64,000 nucleotides of DNA, taken from positions 215,102,876 through 215,166,875 of the forward strand of contig NC_084663.1 in assembly GCF_028389875.1 (NCBI RefSeq). Reading direction: 5' to 3'. The stretch is from Rhea pennata (Eukaryota > Chordata > Aves > Rheiformes > Rheidae). Shown one piece after another: positions 11,095 through 23,500 of this stretch. Below the pieces are notes generated by a model, which was given only the letters and a program-made list of their open reading frames with translations, was not told the DNA's origin and ran no database searches. Position numbers and translations under genes: made by a program. Each line of letters starts with the position of its first letter. Position 1 is the stretch's first letter.

Positions 11095-13289
11095 ATGGAA
11101 TCATTGCTATAAGATTTCTCAGAATGAAAGTGTCAATCTGTTGAAATATAGTATTTAAAATATATAAATTTTATCCATTAAAATATAAGATTTCTTTTAA
11201 AAAAACAATCCAGTTCAATTAGGAAAAAAGCTCCAGGGTCCTTGCAGTTACACAAGTATGCCAAAAGAGAGAAAGAAAACTGCAAAACTGCTTCCCCATT
11301 TTTTTTTTTTTTTTAAACCATGTAAGACGGAAGGAGAAATTCAGTTTGTTTCCTAGCAGATGCATCCAGGAGGAAACCGGGCCCCGCCGGTCCCTCTTCG
11401 GTCGCTGTGCAACGCGGCGGCCGCCCTGCCCTGCCCTTCCCTTCCCCGCGCCGCGCTGCGCGCCGCTCCTGGGAACGCCCCGGCGCCCGGGTCAGCGCGG
11501 CGGCGGCAGCGCCCGGCGCCCTCCAAGAAGATGCCTGCGGAGCCCGAGGCTCCCCACCGCACACGCTGCGAGGCGGCATTCAGGGACGAAGCTGAGCTGC
11601 GCGGTTTTTCAGCTTAATGGCTGGCTAGCAGTGACCAAGGAAATTATTTTCCCTGCTAATGGATGGTTAAGAGAGGTAGCAGGTAGAAAGTACTATGTTC
11701 TCTCTGAAGCAACGCTGGATATGGGATCGGGCATTTAATTCTCCTAACGGTGTCTTTATTCTCCAAAACTGGTCCGAGGAAGAACAATTAACATACGCTG
11801 TCGTGAAATAAGCGGACAATTATTCAGTTCAAACCATCAAACTAGCCGGAACATTACTGTTATTTAGGTAAGATGCGTGTCACGATCAAGGCACGAAGAA
11901 CCCGGAGGGATTCGGACTGCCGGCGGCGCAGCCGGCCGCGTCTGGTGGACGGCGCGTGCTCCCGCCAACCTCAGGAACCTCGGCCCCGGCAGATCCGGCT
12001 CCCCCTGCCCAGGCTCCGCGCTGCTGGGACCCTAGCGAGCTCCGACCCGGCCAGCTGGCACGCTCCCACTTCACACATTCTCACCCGAGCTTTCTTAGCA
12101 CTACGAATTCCTGCCTGAAGATGGCTAACTCGGAGCACGCACCGGGCAGGCTTGCGTCTCGCGTACGTGTGCCCGCAGACCGGGAGGGCCGGGCTCTTGT
12201 CCCAACTCCACCGCAAGCTCCTGAAGTGCCTGGGAAAGGATGATGATGCATCAGATAACTCGGGATGCCTCCGAGTGCCACCGCTGAACACGCCTTACGT
12301 GTGTCGAGAGCTCTCAGCTATCATCTCAACTAGGATACACGTCAGCACGGACGACCTCCTTCCTAACATCACCAGGCCAGCATCTCCCTTTCTAGATTTC
12401 AAGCGTTAGTGGAAGAACATGAAAGCCACGCTTGCCTCGGTAAGAGACAGGGACTGGGAGAAGTTATGCAGAAAGGTGTCACAGAGCCCAGGAGAATGGC
12501 TTCCAGCTGCTTTACCCAAACTTTTCACTGTATCATTAACATAAATGAACAAGTTCTCCTAATTCTTTTCAGTAAAATCCTTATTTTACAGCTTCCTTCA
12601 CTGCTTTTGGCTGTCTGCATAAAGACACAAACTACAATCTGTACTGCTGGTACAGACAGTGAGAGACCTTCAGGTACGTGTACTATAGGAGGATGTATTT
12701 GGTACCCCCCAGCAGAAATATGAATCACAGCCTCCTTCACAAACAGTCCTGTTGTTCTAAGTTGACGCCAAGTCATCTCATTCAAACACGCTGATGTTAA
12801 GTAACAGTCCAACCACCACAGTTTGCTGCAGTATAAGGAAGATACATGAGACAGAGAGGAAAACACTGTTTCTCGGACAGAAACAGCCTGGTTTCCTCTC
12901 TGTGAGCAGAGGTCTGATTTCTCTTGGAATATCACAGAAGGCAAGACAGTGAACCTAGCACCTCATGTACTGCTAATACAACAGCCTCAGCTAGGGAAAC
13001 CCCAACACCACCAACTGCATTTACATGCATTGCAGTGTATTCACGGGGAGGACTGACGCTTCTTTCAGACCGATGGACCAGAGCGGTCGGAGGATTTTTT
13101 TTTCTCTTTTCTTTTTTTTTTAAAAAATTCTGAAAGGACTCTGGCTTCTCTCTGAACTGGACCTACAAATGTCTTACCACCAAAAAGAAAAACAATTGTG
13201 TGGGTGGAAATATGACAAAAAATAGTTTTCCTATAAGATAATCTGATAAATCTCATTGTCCTCTAGAAAGGCAACATCGTCCATCAGTG

Positions 13290-14501
13290 CTACTTAGCAC
13301 CCAGAGTGCTCTTTGACCGCAGGAGATACCGATCTACTCTAACTTTCCGCCTATCCACTGTCCTATTCTCACTGTCAAAAATTCGCTGCAGATGTAAGGC
13401 CAGTCTCCGGTCTTCCTCCTCCTGCTGGAGCTTCTGTTCCATCTCCCTCACCAGGCGATCATCCGGAGGCAAGCCCATGTCCCCCGCCGTGTGCCTCAGT
13501 CTTTTAACAGAACCGTTGTGCTCCAAGTGCTTTGTTTTGCAGCGTCTCTTTCGGCCCCGTCTCAGCGAAGGGGGCTGTTCGCCGATGATGTTTTCAACGG
13601 AATTGCAGGTACTGTTCTGCACGTTGATCAATTCGCTGTTGTTCAGGTATTTCAGCTGCTTTTTCCCTGATGTCTTGACAGGAACTCCGAGCGTGCTGTT
13701 GTCAGGCAGTGACGCATTGACTCCAATTATTCTTCTGCTCAGCATTTTTGGGCCGATGCTAAGACAGGATTTGTCCATGTATGCGTTCACTTTTATGTCA
13801 GGAACTTCTGACACGCGTGTGTTTAAGGAGGTTCCATTTGACCTTGCATCTGGTTCAGCAGAGCTATCGTCTGTTGTTAAGGCCTGCGCATCTCTGTTCT
13901 TCTCACCCCCTCTTCCTGGCTTCACTTCACTGATAGAAGGAAGGTAATCTGGCTCTGGGCGAGGGTCTCCTGTTGTGTCAGGTGGAATGTGATCGTCCTG
14001 TATTTGTGGTTGCTCTTTATTGCAACTACTGGAGTTGGTGATGTCAGGAACTATAACATCTTCCCCAGGCTCTGAAGCCAAGGACGTAAGAGTTGCTTTA
14101 GAGAGAGTCTTTTTGATCTGGCGCTCCTGAAATATTTGCTCCCATTTTTTCAGTATTCTAGGACTGGCTTCATAGGTGGTTGGCTTCTGCAGGCTTCGGT
14201 TGAGGTTTCTCGGAGTGGACTTTATAATGAGAGGGCTCAGGACTCTGCCATCAGGAAGCCTCTTTGGAGGAGTACATGGGGAGCAGACAATCGGCTTAAA
14301 GTGATTGAGCTCTTCTGAGATGCTGTCATTGCTCTCGGGGCTGATGGATCGCTCTGGCTTGTGCAGGGCCGAGAAGGATGAAACCGGGTTGAGAACGAGG
14401 CGCTTCTCTGCTGTCAGATCTGGGGCGGAGAGGCAACGATTGTTTTGGGTAGATGACAGAACTCCAACCAGAGGAGTCGACGCGCTGGTCACGGGTGGAA
14501 C
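13290..14501 (-). CDS. RNF169: RNF169 terminal coding exon, MIU2-LRM2
   Basis: The acceptor is ttgtctttcag; 1212 bp ending in TAG at 13292-13290. The upstream part carries [20 protein letters not shown] and the [20 protein letters not shown] region. The [17 protein letters not shown] and [20 protein letters not shown] blocks follow. The C-terminus has [16 protein letters not shown] (a probable nuclear-localisation region), then the MIU2 helix with its key RLALHL core and the LRM2 segment ending [17 protein letters not shown]2-LRM2 gives the family its H2AK13/15ub-nucleosome specificity. The middle (about residues 150-270 of the exon product) differs most from mammals. Confidence 0.95.
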   Translation of the reverse strand, partial: VPPVTSASTPLVGVLSSTQNNRCLSAPDLTAEKRLVLNPVSSFSALHKPERSISPESNDSISEELNHFKPIVCSPCTPPKRLPDGRVLSPLIIKSTPRNLNRSLQKPTTYEASPRILKKWEQIFQERQIKKTLSKATLTSLASEPGEDVIVPDITNSSSCNKEQPQIQDDHIPPDTTGDPRPEPDYLPSISEVKPGRGGEKNRDAQALTTDDSSAEPDARSNGTSLNTRVSEVPDIKVNAYMDKSCLSIGPKMLSRRIIGVNASLPDNSTLGVPVKTSGKKQLKYLNNSELINVQNSTCNSVENIIGEQPPSLRRGRKRRCKTKHLEHNGSVKRLRHTAGDMGLPPDDRLVREMEQKLQQEEEDRRLALHLQRIFDSENRTVDRRKVRVDRYLLRSKSTLGAK

Positions 14502-17500
14502 CTGAAAGACAAGGCATCATGGCTCAGAACGGTTGTCATTGTGGGAAGATGGACCAGAAGAATAGAGTCAAGTTATGCAAGAGAACAGGAAATTCGACAG
14601 CTCCCAAACAATTATGGGTATCAATGGCTTTTAGCCTTCCAGGCAATTGTACCTGTTTCTCAGACCATAACGTCTGTCACACCAGCAGCCCCAGCCACCT
14701 TCTTCCTCTTAAGGAAGCAACGTTCTCATCCCACCACTTTAATAATGAGCACAAAGTCCAGTCTCTGCCTTAGGCCCTGTGGTCGTGTCTGCCATCGGGG
14801 TAGGGCAAGTGGCAACCTTCCAACAGCAAAAAGCTTGAAGCAATGCAAGAAAATGTGGGGATGATCACCACTGTGCTAGCCTGGCTGAAGGAAGATGCAC
14901 AATACCAAGCCGTGCTCTTCAAGGGAAATTATTTCCAAAGGATTTGCTGCTACCTACCAAGCCGTAGGAGAAAAAGAATAGAGACTTGGTGCTGATTTAA
15001 CATATTCAGTGGACGTTCAGTACAAAACGTCATGAGAAAAGACGTTTATGTGACAGAAGAGATCAGTGGAACGACCTCTGCGAGCACTGCCAGAACACAC
15101 CACAGCCACCAGGCTGCAAACGGAGACAGCCGGTAGCCTGTAAGAGCAGCGTTTCTCGTCATCTTCAAAGCCATCCCCTAACGCTGTTACATTTTGGAAT
15201 GTAGACGAATGTAACCAGAAATAAGGCAGAAGTAAAAGCTGCACATGCATAAATGCAAATGGCATTATGTCTCTCTAAAATAAAATGATTTTATCTGGCA
15301 GCTAGTCTGAGACAGTGAGAGCCTTTCTCTGCTCACCAACGCACAGTTGTTTCCACAAGCTTTTTTTTTGGGGTCAAACCAAGTTTGTGGAACACCCTCT
15401 TAGTGCAGTTCTTAATTGACCAGGTCCACAAACCATCTGCTTAAAATAAATAAATAAATAAAAAGAGTCCTGAGAGGGCAGGTTAGTCGTAACTCCCTTG
15501 CTTTGAACTTGATCCCATTCCTATCAGCTGAGATAGGGACTGGACTAAGCTGCTAAAAACACTATTTAATGATGATCCATGCCTGTGATCTCAGAGATAT
15601 CTAGCTTGGCGATCACTGGGGTCAGTTTAGTATGCTCAACAGGGATTTTACCATTTTCCAAGCAAAATCTCCAAATCAAACTGCCTTTCAAAGGATTCAA
15701 GAGGCTTTTGTTACTTAAAGGATCTCTAGAATTGAACCGTCCCCATCTGTGACGAAAGAGAAACCAAAAAAAGGAGAGGTGTCAGCACTAGGAGGTGGAA
15801 TATCCTAGCAAGCCTCAGAGCTGTCAAGTCTGGGAGAAGTGAAAGCTTTCATGATTTATTGAGGATTGAAGGCTGGACAGGAAAATGGAATGGAAAATGG
15901 AAACATCCCTTTGAGCATTTGAGGCAAAGGTGAGGTCTCCCAGGTGGTATAAAGTGGCTGAAGGGAGCAAGGTCTGGCACAGGGGCCCAGAGAGTGACGG
16001 CGGGGGGCCCCGCTGCATGCAGGAAGGCTCCAGGGAAGGCAGAGGGAAGACGGGAGAAGAGCTAGTGGGTCCAAGGGTCTCATGGTCAAGCCCTGCCTTT
16101 GAAGCATGCTGTGTCCCCACATCTCCTACCTTGCGTGGGCTGGGTCTTTTGATGTGGCACCTGCAGGTGACACCCAGGACCCGGTGGCCCTGGCTAAGCT
16201 GCACTGCCTGAATCCGCTGGGACTGCCTGCCGAGCGAGGACCCACGCTGGGCAGCCCAGGCCAGGCTGCACTCAACACCCTTGGGAAAGCTGCTGCTGCC
16301 AGCCACCAGGATCCCACAGGCCAGAGAGGCACGTTAGAAAAGAGGCAGAAAATGGCCCAGGAGACAGAGATTAGTGAAAGAGCTAGAGGCAGAGAGAGAA
16401 TGAGCGCATAAAATTTGCTCCTGCTGGCAAGCGGCCCAATGGTGCTGCCAGATACAGTGCAAAGAAAGACGTTTGCAAAGGTCACCTCCAAATGAGTGGA
16501 ATGTGCCCAGCAATTACTGCTGGAAGATCTGCCCCAAAATATTCTGGGTCAGATTTTCAGTGGTGCTTCATAATCACAACTCATTTTGAAGCCAGTGGTG
16601 AACTGAAAAGTCAGGCCTGTTGCTCTCTCTAATGAATACTGTTAATTCATTTGGCCTACTGGATTTGAGGGGAAGCAAGAGCAGGCCAGCTCTTCCTGCA
16701 ACCGAGAGCTCAGTGAAGAGCAAAAGAAAGTTTGCTAAGACCAGAAAAGCATGAGTTTTTATCTGTTTAACCAGTTTTGAAAAAAAACAGAGAGAAAGTG
16801 GAGGGGGGGGGAGGAAAACAGAAGTTTTTCTAAACTTCGAAAAGATTTTTCTTTAATCAGCTGATGACTGAGCCTTGAAAAGAAAATGAATTACAGAAGA
16901 ATGAAGAGTACCCTTCCAAATTCCAATTATCCTACAGCGCTAACAAACAATTCTGTAAATTGCCTACTTTTCAGCTCAGTAATTTCTAACCTAGCAGGTT
17001 TCTGCTGTAAATTGTGAGGAAATGACTGGCCCCACGGCGTTAACACAGCACTAATAACACCACAAAGCTAGTATTTTGTATTTCCAGATTACTGGCACTG
17101 TATAACCTCAGATAAGAACTTTTATACGTAAAAACCTTTCCCTACCATGCTATACATTTTCAGAAACAGACAGTACCTTTGTTTTGTTGGCTGGGGCTGA
17201 TCTCTGCCTGCTCTTCGATCTCTCTTGAATGGTGTCATTGCAACTCCGACTCCTTTCCACCTTAGAGGTTAGGTTCCTGAAAAGCAGTTGTGTGAAAACA
17301 CGAGATTGCGTATTATCTTAGGAACAGCAAGCTCAACTGTCCTGGCAACATGCACCAGCTACCTGCGCTGCCTGCGAGGGAGGCATCTGCCTTGGCAGGG
17401 CCCTGCTGTAAGAGATTCCTCCTACACCCTCGGGGTCAAGGGATTTGGGAAACAGATTGTGTCGGAGGACCAGACTTAGAGATCCAAAAGTCTGCAGTCG

Positions 17501-20500
17501 CAGGGACTAACTCTGAGGTGTCCCGTTCTTTGAGTGGATCCCCGAATCCATTGGCCAGTGCCTGATCTCCCTGTGCTGGCTGATGGGAGCAAGTCAGCTG
17601 CTGCTCATCTGCGTGCCAGGGCCTCAAGCCCTCTCTCAAGCCATCGGTTTCACGATCAGTTGAGTATGGGCTGTTGCCAAGGGAAGCCCTCTCTTCACCC
17701 ACGTTCCCACTGCCTTCCTTGTAGCTGTAGTGTGGTTCACATGGCTACGCTGTGAGTCGGTCCAGGTTGACTACTGAAAGTGAAGCCAACAACCTAGAAC
17801 GTTCTCAGTGTGAGGTGGACTCGAAGCAAAGCATGAGCCCAGCAGAGACCTGCGTGCTGCTCTGCTTAGCTTCTGGGTCACACCGCAGTGCTGAGTTGAA
17901 GCGAGGTACCTCTCTGCCCAGGCTTTTAGCCAGGGAAAACTTCAGGTCAAGGAAATTTAAATAGCAACTGAGGTATATATTCTGGACCACAGAATTGGAC
18001 AAAGGCACCCCAGAGTCATCTTTGGGTCTGCTCCAGAGCCCTGGTCTACATTCAAAGGCTCCGCTCGAACCACACTGGCACCTACCTATGGCTTATAACT
18101 AGTTTAGGTGAGAGCAAACGACAACACTGTGGAAATCCCTGTGCTTCTCATCTGCAGTCGTGCTCAGTTACTCATCCATTTACACTGCATCATGCAACAG
18201 CTTTAACTGATAAAACTGTTCGTGGTGGGTGCTATCTCTTAGCATCTGTGCTGGAAAAGAATCCAGCACTCCTGAGTTCGTCATAGCGACTGATGTACTT
18301 TAATGATTTTGTAATTTAAATACACATTCAATGATTTTTCTGCTCCATGGGATGAACACTAAATGCATTAACATCTGGGATTTTGTAACAGGTAGGAGGC
18401 AATCAGACAGACGCTATCTTCTACAAATTTGTATACTCTGAAATTCCAGAAAAGTTATTACTTATTGTGGATGGGAATGACCATTTTAACTAAATTTAAA
18501 GCATCTCAGAAATGTTTAGAGCAGTAAAAAGAACATCATATTTACATCTGGAATAGATATTAATCAGCTTCAATTAAGGTTTAGCTTCTTACCCTGAAAG
18601 GAAAGCAAAGGAGTAGGCACTGGTCTTGGAAACAAAAGCTGACCGATGCGTTTGTTTGCCCTGGAATGGTTCTTCATTCTCTGAATCCGAGAGACGTTCA
18701 GGAAACTGAAGTCAATCAAGGAAGAGTTAGCTGACACGTACAACAAAAAGAATCACTTGGAAAATAAAGCTCTTTCTTGCAAAAAACATGCAAGTTTCCA
18801 AAAGCCCCTGTAGTGATTACATCTGGAGGACATAAAATGAGAACATGATCTGCCGGCAGGTAATATGGCCATGAAGTTCTCTTCACTGAAGCTGAAACAA
18901 CTCATAAGCTGGCCCAAAATTCATAAATAATGAAAAAACAAACACACAGCTCATATGTGTAGCTGCGATTCAATGAAGAAAGCGAATTTAATGATCAAAT
19001 ACTGGATGGGCAGGAAACTAGAGAATATCCTACAACAAAGGTCCTACAGGACATAATTCAGTGCCCAGATAATCCTCTATCAGCCATTAATTTTTAAGAG
19101 CATTTCCTGTGAAGTCTCACAACTGAAATGATAAGGAGGTGAAACTCAGCATGAAGAATCTGTTTGACTATAACATCATATAACTGCACTGTAGAAGACT
19201 CATGGAGATACACTCACAGAAATGCATGTGCGCCTGAGGAACAAGAATACACACGGCAGAGCAGTTACTTCTGCAAATGCTACTGATACGTTTGGAAGAG
19301 CTGCAGCTTCTTCAGTCATCAGTAAAGTGGGTTTCAGTCACCCCAGAGCATGGAGGGTAAATCCAGCATCCCTCACTCTACTGTATTTCCCCTCTGGAGC
19401 TTCTCAGGGCCTGGTCATGCGGGACAGCTCTGACCTGAGCTGTCCACCCAGACATACATTCATGGTGCTTGTTTGTCATTTCCACTCAAATCAGATGCTA
19501 CCTCGTGTACTGCGGCTGTTCAGGAACGGACTGACAAGCGGAGACAGTCAGTATAAGAAAGCTGGTGAAGCTGCTGCCCATGGTTGTTTACTTACACCTT
19601 AGATGTCTCTGCAACTCTCTAGTTCCTATGGAATCTAGTTGAATAGGACTCAGAGGGGACACAAACTTCTAGAAGAGCATCTGTAGTCACAACAAACTTT
19701 CTTAGAAGACAGTTCTCATTAGCATGGATCTTTATAACCTGATAGCTCATATATTCTAAGGGAAGTCAATCAAATAATCCCAGAAAGCTCCCTTTGTCAA
19801 TGGAGGAAAGCTCCCGGTTTCAAATGGGCAAGAACAGGAGATATTCAAGGAATCAAGGTCTTAGAAAAGGTAGTTCTTGTTCCACTACTGAACTTTAGCA
19901 GTATTTCACTTGTGTCTGTGCCTGTAAGTAGATGTTAAGGAGAAATACAAGCTTACTTACACACTCTTGGTTCACTTTCAGCACCAGAGATTCATCTTTT
20001 TTCTGCTGTTCTTCCATTTTTCTTTTTCCTCCTTCCATATCATCTAGAATTAGCTTGTGAATCAGATCATCAGAAGCTTTTTCTTCTTGTAGTTTTTCTT
20101 CTCTCATCTGGAAATAATGACAAAAGAGATGGCATATTTGAAATGTGTTATGTTCTACATCTGGTTGCCAACAATTATTCTCCAAAAGATTCTGGACACA
20201 TCATTTAATTTTGTGTCTCCATTTCTCTGCTCTAGACTGGAGTCATTGCCTGCCTCAGCAGCAATATGTGAGGATCGGTTTGTCTTTACAATGCTTTCAT
20301 GTTTGCACACTCTATACAAATGCCATGGATATTATCTTCTTTACAAAATAGCACCGTTAAGTCCAACGTTTGACAAAGACTCCTCTGCCACACTGTTCTC
20401 TAAAATGCAGAGACAAAAGCTATCATCTACTTAGGAAATTATACTACAAATAAAAATGTACAGAAATAGAAAGCACATACATAATAATTTCATGTAAGCT

Positions 20501-23500
20501 AAGACACTTCAATTTCAGTCTTCAAACAGACTGTAACAGTACACAGAACTTGTCATGTAGACAGTATCATCAAATTGAAAATTTCTAAGAGTTAAAGCAA
20601 TGCCCATTTTAAAACCTGCAAGCTATATGAAAGCCTATCACTCTCATTAGTGATACTTGCCTTGTATTTTTTTTTTGTTTTCTCTAATTTTAATATATCC
20701 TTAGACTTCTCCATGTTGCTTTTCATGACCCTGGCTAGTGGCAATTCAGAAGGGCTAAGATGCAACATTATTTTGTGTGCATATGCTGCATTTTACAAAG
20801 TGGGAGGCTGAAGAAGAAATCCCACAGAAATCCCAGTATAACCCCAGTAGGATCCAGCTGCATTTCCCATCTTTTCTCTGTACTGAATGCTTTGCCTTTT
20901 CAACTTTATTAACTGCCAGTCCTCATATATTCCTTTATCACTTATCTTCCCATGAGATCCCCTACCAACTCTTGAGATGTGGGAGTCCAGTAGAAAGAAA
21001 AGCAGGTTTCAGAAATGTGTAAATACTTTCCTTTCTCTCCTTGAGAAAGCACAGTCTGTTGCTTAGTGATGACTTTCAACCAGCTAATGTCAACTGCCAG
21101 CCAGACCCTTCTTTCCTAGCACACTCTTCTTCCCAAAACACAGAATTATCGCCAATACATTCCCCTGTCCGGCTGCATTATTTTGCCCCTCGTTACTTAG
21201 GGAATCAAAATGCCCATTACTGCCAGCACCTCTTTTCTGCAGGCTTCCTGGCTACTCCAAGACAACAAAACCCCCTTTCTCCTCCTTTCCACCTCCTCTT
21301 CCTGATCCACTCTAGACGCTTCAGGTAACATCACCCAAATGTATATACCCAGGATAACGTCATCCAATTCCCACCGCGCTCATCACCCAGCCATGCACCC
21401 AGTGCACCCAGCCTGCCTCTCATCTCCTCCTGAACTTCAGTCTCACACGTAAAGCCACGAACGGTGCGCGTATATAGGTACATGTAACAGCTCCTCCCTC
21501 CTTCCTCCACCCCAACCTTTGTGAATAAGTTACCTCTTCTAATAAGCCTGACCCTTGACTGACAACTGCAGGTCATGCTGATTAATCATAGTTATGGCTA
21601 AGTACTAAGACTTCAAATACTTCCTGTTTATTCCTCACACTGGCTCCATTTGAGTGTAGGTATCTCAGACGTTTTAAGAAGCTGCCCTGTTCTTGTCCCT
21701 CGTATCTTCTCCCACGCCACTGCAATTTCCCACTTTTCTCCTAGAATAGCAGTGCTACAGGCCACAGGGCTTTCTAGCACTGAAGGAAATAAAGCTGCAA
21801 GGCATTTACGGGAGCTGGTGTACTCGTCCTGCAATACAGCACATACAGAGAGCGGGTGACATTGTGACAATTCCTTTTTTTTCCAAAAATACCTAATATT
21901 TTTCTTCAATGTTGCAAGGGGGGAAAAAACATGGACACAATGCACTACACAAAAAGTGCACCACAATTTTCAGACTAGGAAGGAGCCCAAATCCAACTGA
22001 ATCCAAACCCACAGAGACAAAGAAGGGAGGAGTAGAGAGAGAAAAGCTAAAACCAGGAAAAAAAAAAACACATTGCTTGGCTGAACATGCATATTTAACA
22101 AATGTTCTCAAGACCCAATTTACTTCTAGTTTGGTTATATTTTAAGATATAGCTTTAAATTCCTCATCTATTAATAATCTGAAGCAATAACTACAATATA
22201 CTGTCTGAGTAATACAGACTATCGCCACTGACTCAGACATGGTAAATAGTCTGCTGTACGATTCATGAGTGTTGAACAATTTTTCTGAACTTTAAGAGTC
22301 CTTTGTTACATATCCAAAAAAAGATTTCCCATCAACTTTTACCATAGGGATGATCTTTTTCTTTTTGCTATCTGAAACACACCAAACTCTTTTATCCCTT
22401 CCACCTTGTGCATATGAAGGAAATCCATATGGAAATCTTCGCTTTTTGTCTAACTTATAAAATTACACTAAATTGCCAATCTTGAAGTCACGAAACATAT
22501 GCAACAACATACCAAAGTGTTTAAGAACTTCAGCCAAATCAATGGAACGGGTAGCTGGAGGGACAAGCATGACCTTGGATAAGAATCAACACAGAAAACC
22601 AGGAGGCTGTCCTGAAGAGCAGCAGTATTACAAAGGAGGAAAAAAAATATTTAAGGAAAAAGCCTCTCTAATTGAAAAGATATCCTCTGTTTTGGAGGCA
22701 TTCTATGTTTACCTTAAGCAAGAGTGTTAATATTGGCATCTAGGACAATCTTTGCATATAAAACTGGGGAGTTGTGTTTCTGTTTGCCCAAGAACACAGC
22801 CAGTCTGCAAGAGCCAAGCCAGTCTGGCTGTATAAAGTCTGCAAGCCAATACTTCTAAATTTAGCTCACAAGCAGCTCTCGTGATATCCTTACAACGGTC
22901 CTTCATCCTCCTCCAACTACACTATGGTTGTATCTACGTGCCTTCTACAACTGATAGCTTACAGAAAACTATGAGAAAAAAGAAAACAAAAACAAAACAA
23001 ACCATTATTAATCTTTATGTTAATAAACAGGATTCCGCCAGGAATTTAAGTCCAAAATTCAGGTTGCAAGTAAAACCAAGCTCTAACAGTAAGATTTGTA
23101 CTAATTAAACAAATAAATAAATCTTGTTAAGTAGCCTAATGCAATTATCTCCCACAGAACATACTTACAAACACTGCAGTAATGTGCTAGGACACGAGGA
23201 TTAGAAACTGAAACAAACCAGCTTGAAACATCCAACTTGGGAGAAGTATCTTATCCTAGCTTAGCAGCACCTGTGAAATACTGGATTTAGTATCATCAGC
23301 TGTTATTAGCAGTACCTCGATCAGAATGGGTTTTAACCTGTCTGCAGCCCTTTTGGATATCATGTTTGGAACTTCAATAATGTTCTACAAGCAACTGATA
23401 CTTCTAAAATGGTAATTTTCCCTCCAGAAATGACAATTTTAGGAACATTATTCTCGATACTAATATTCATTACCAAAATGCGGGGAGACTCACATTTGAC

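Larger units (their letters stand above)
7940..13289 (-). other. RNF169: RNF169 3' UTR
   Basis: This is non-coding sequence downstream of the RNF169 stop codon, assigned by position; mammalian RNF169 also has a long 3' UTR as I recall. AT-rich stretches with poly-T/A tracts alternate with very GC-rich, CpG-rich blocks near 9690-10000, 10440-10620, 10840-11000, 11350-11600 and 11880-12060. It also contains a long TA/TG microsatellite. No other gene is supported here: open frames in the GC-rich blocks exist on both strands at once and lack family motifs. Confidence 0.6.
14502..20000 (-). other. RNF169: RNF169 introns 5, 4 and start of 3
   Basis: Introns 17176-14502, 18592-17277 and 19960-18706 (the exons between them are listed separately). 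I found no transposon or RNA gene. Minor features are an (AAAT)n run near 15446-15463 and short poly-T and poly-G tracts. Confidence 0.6.
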
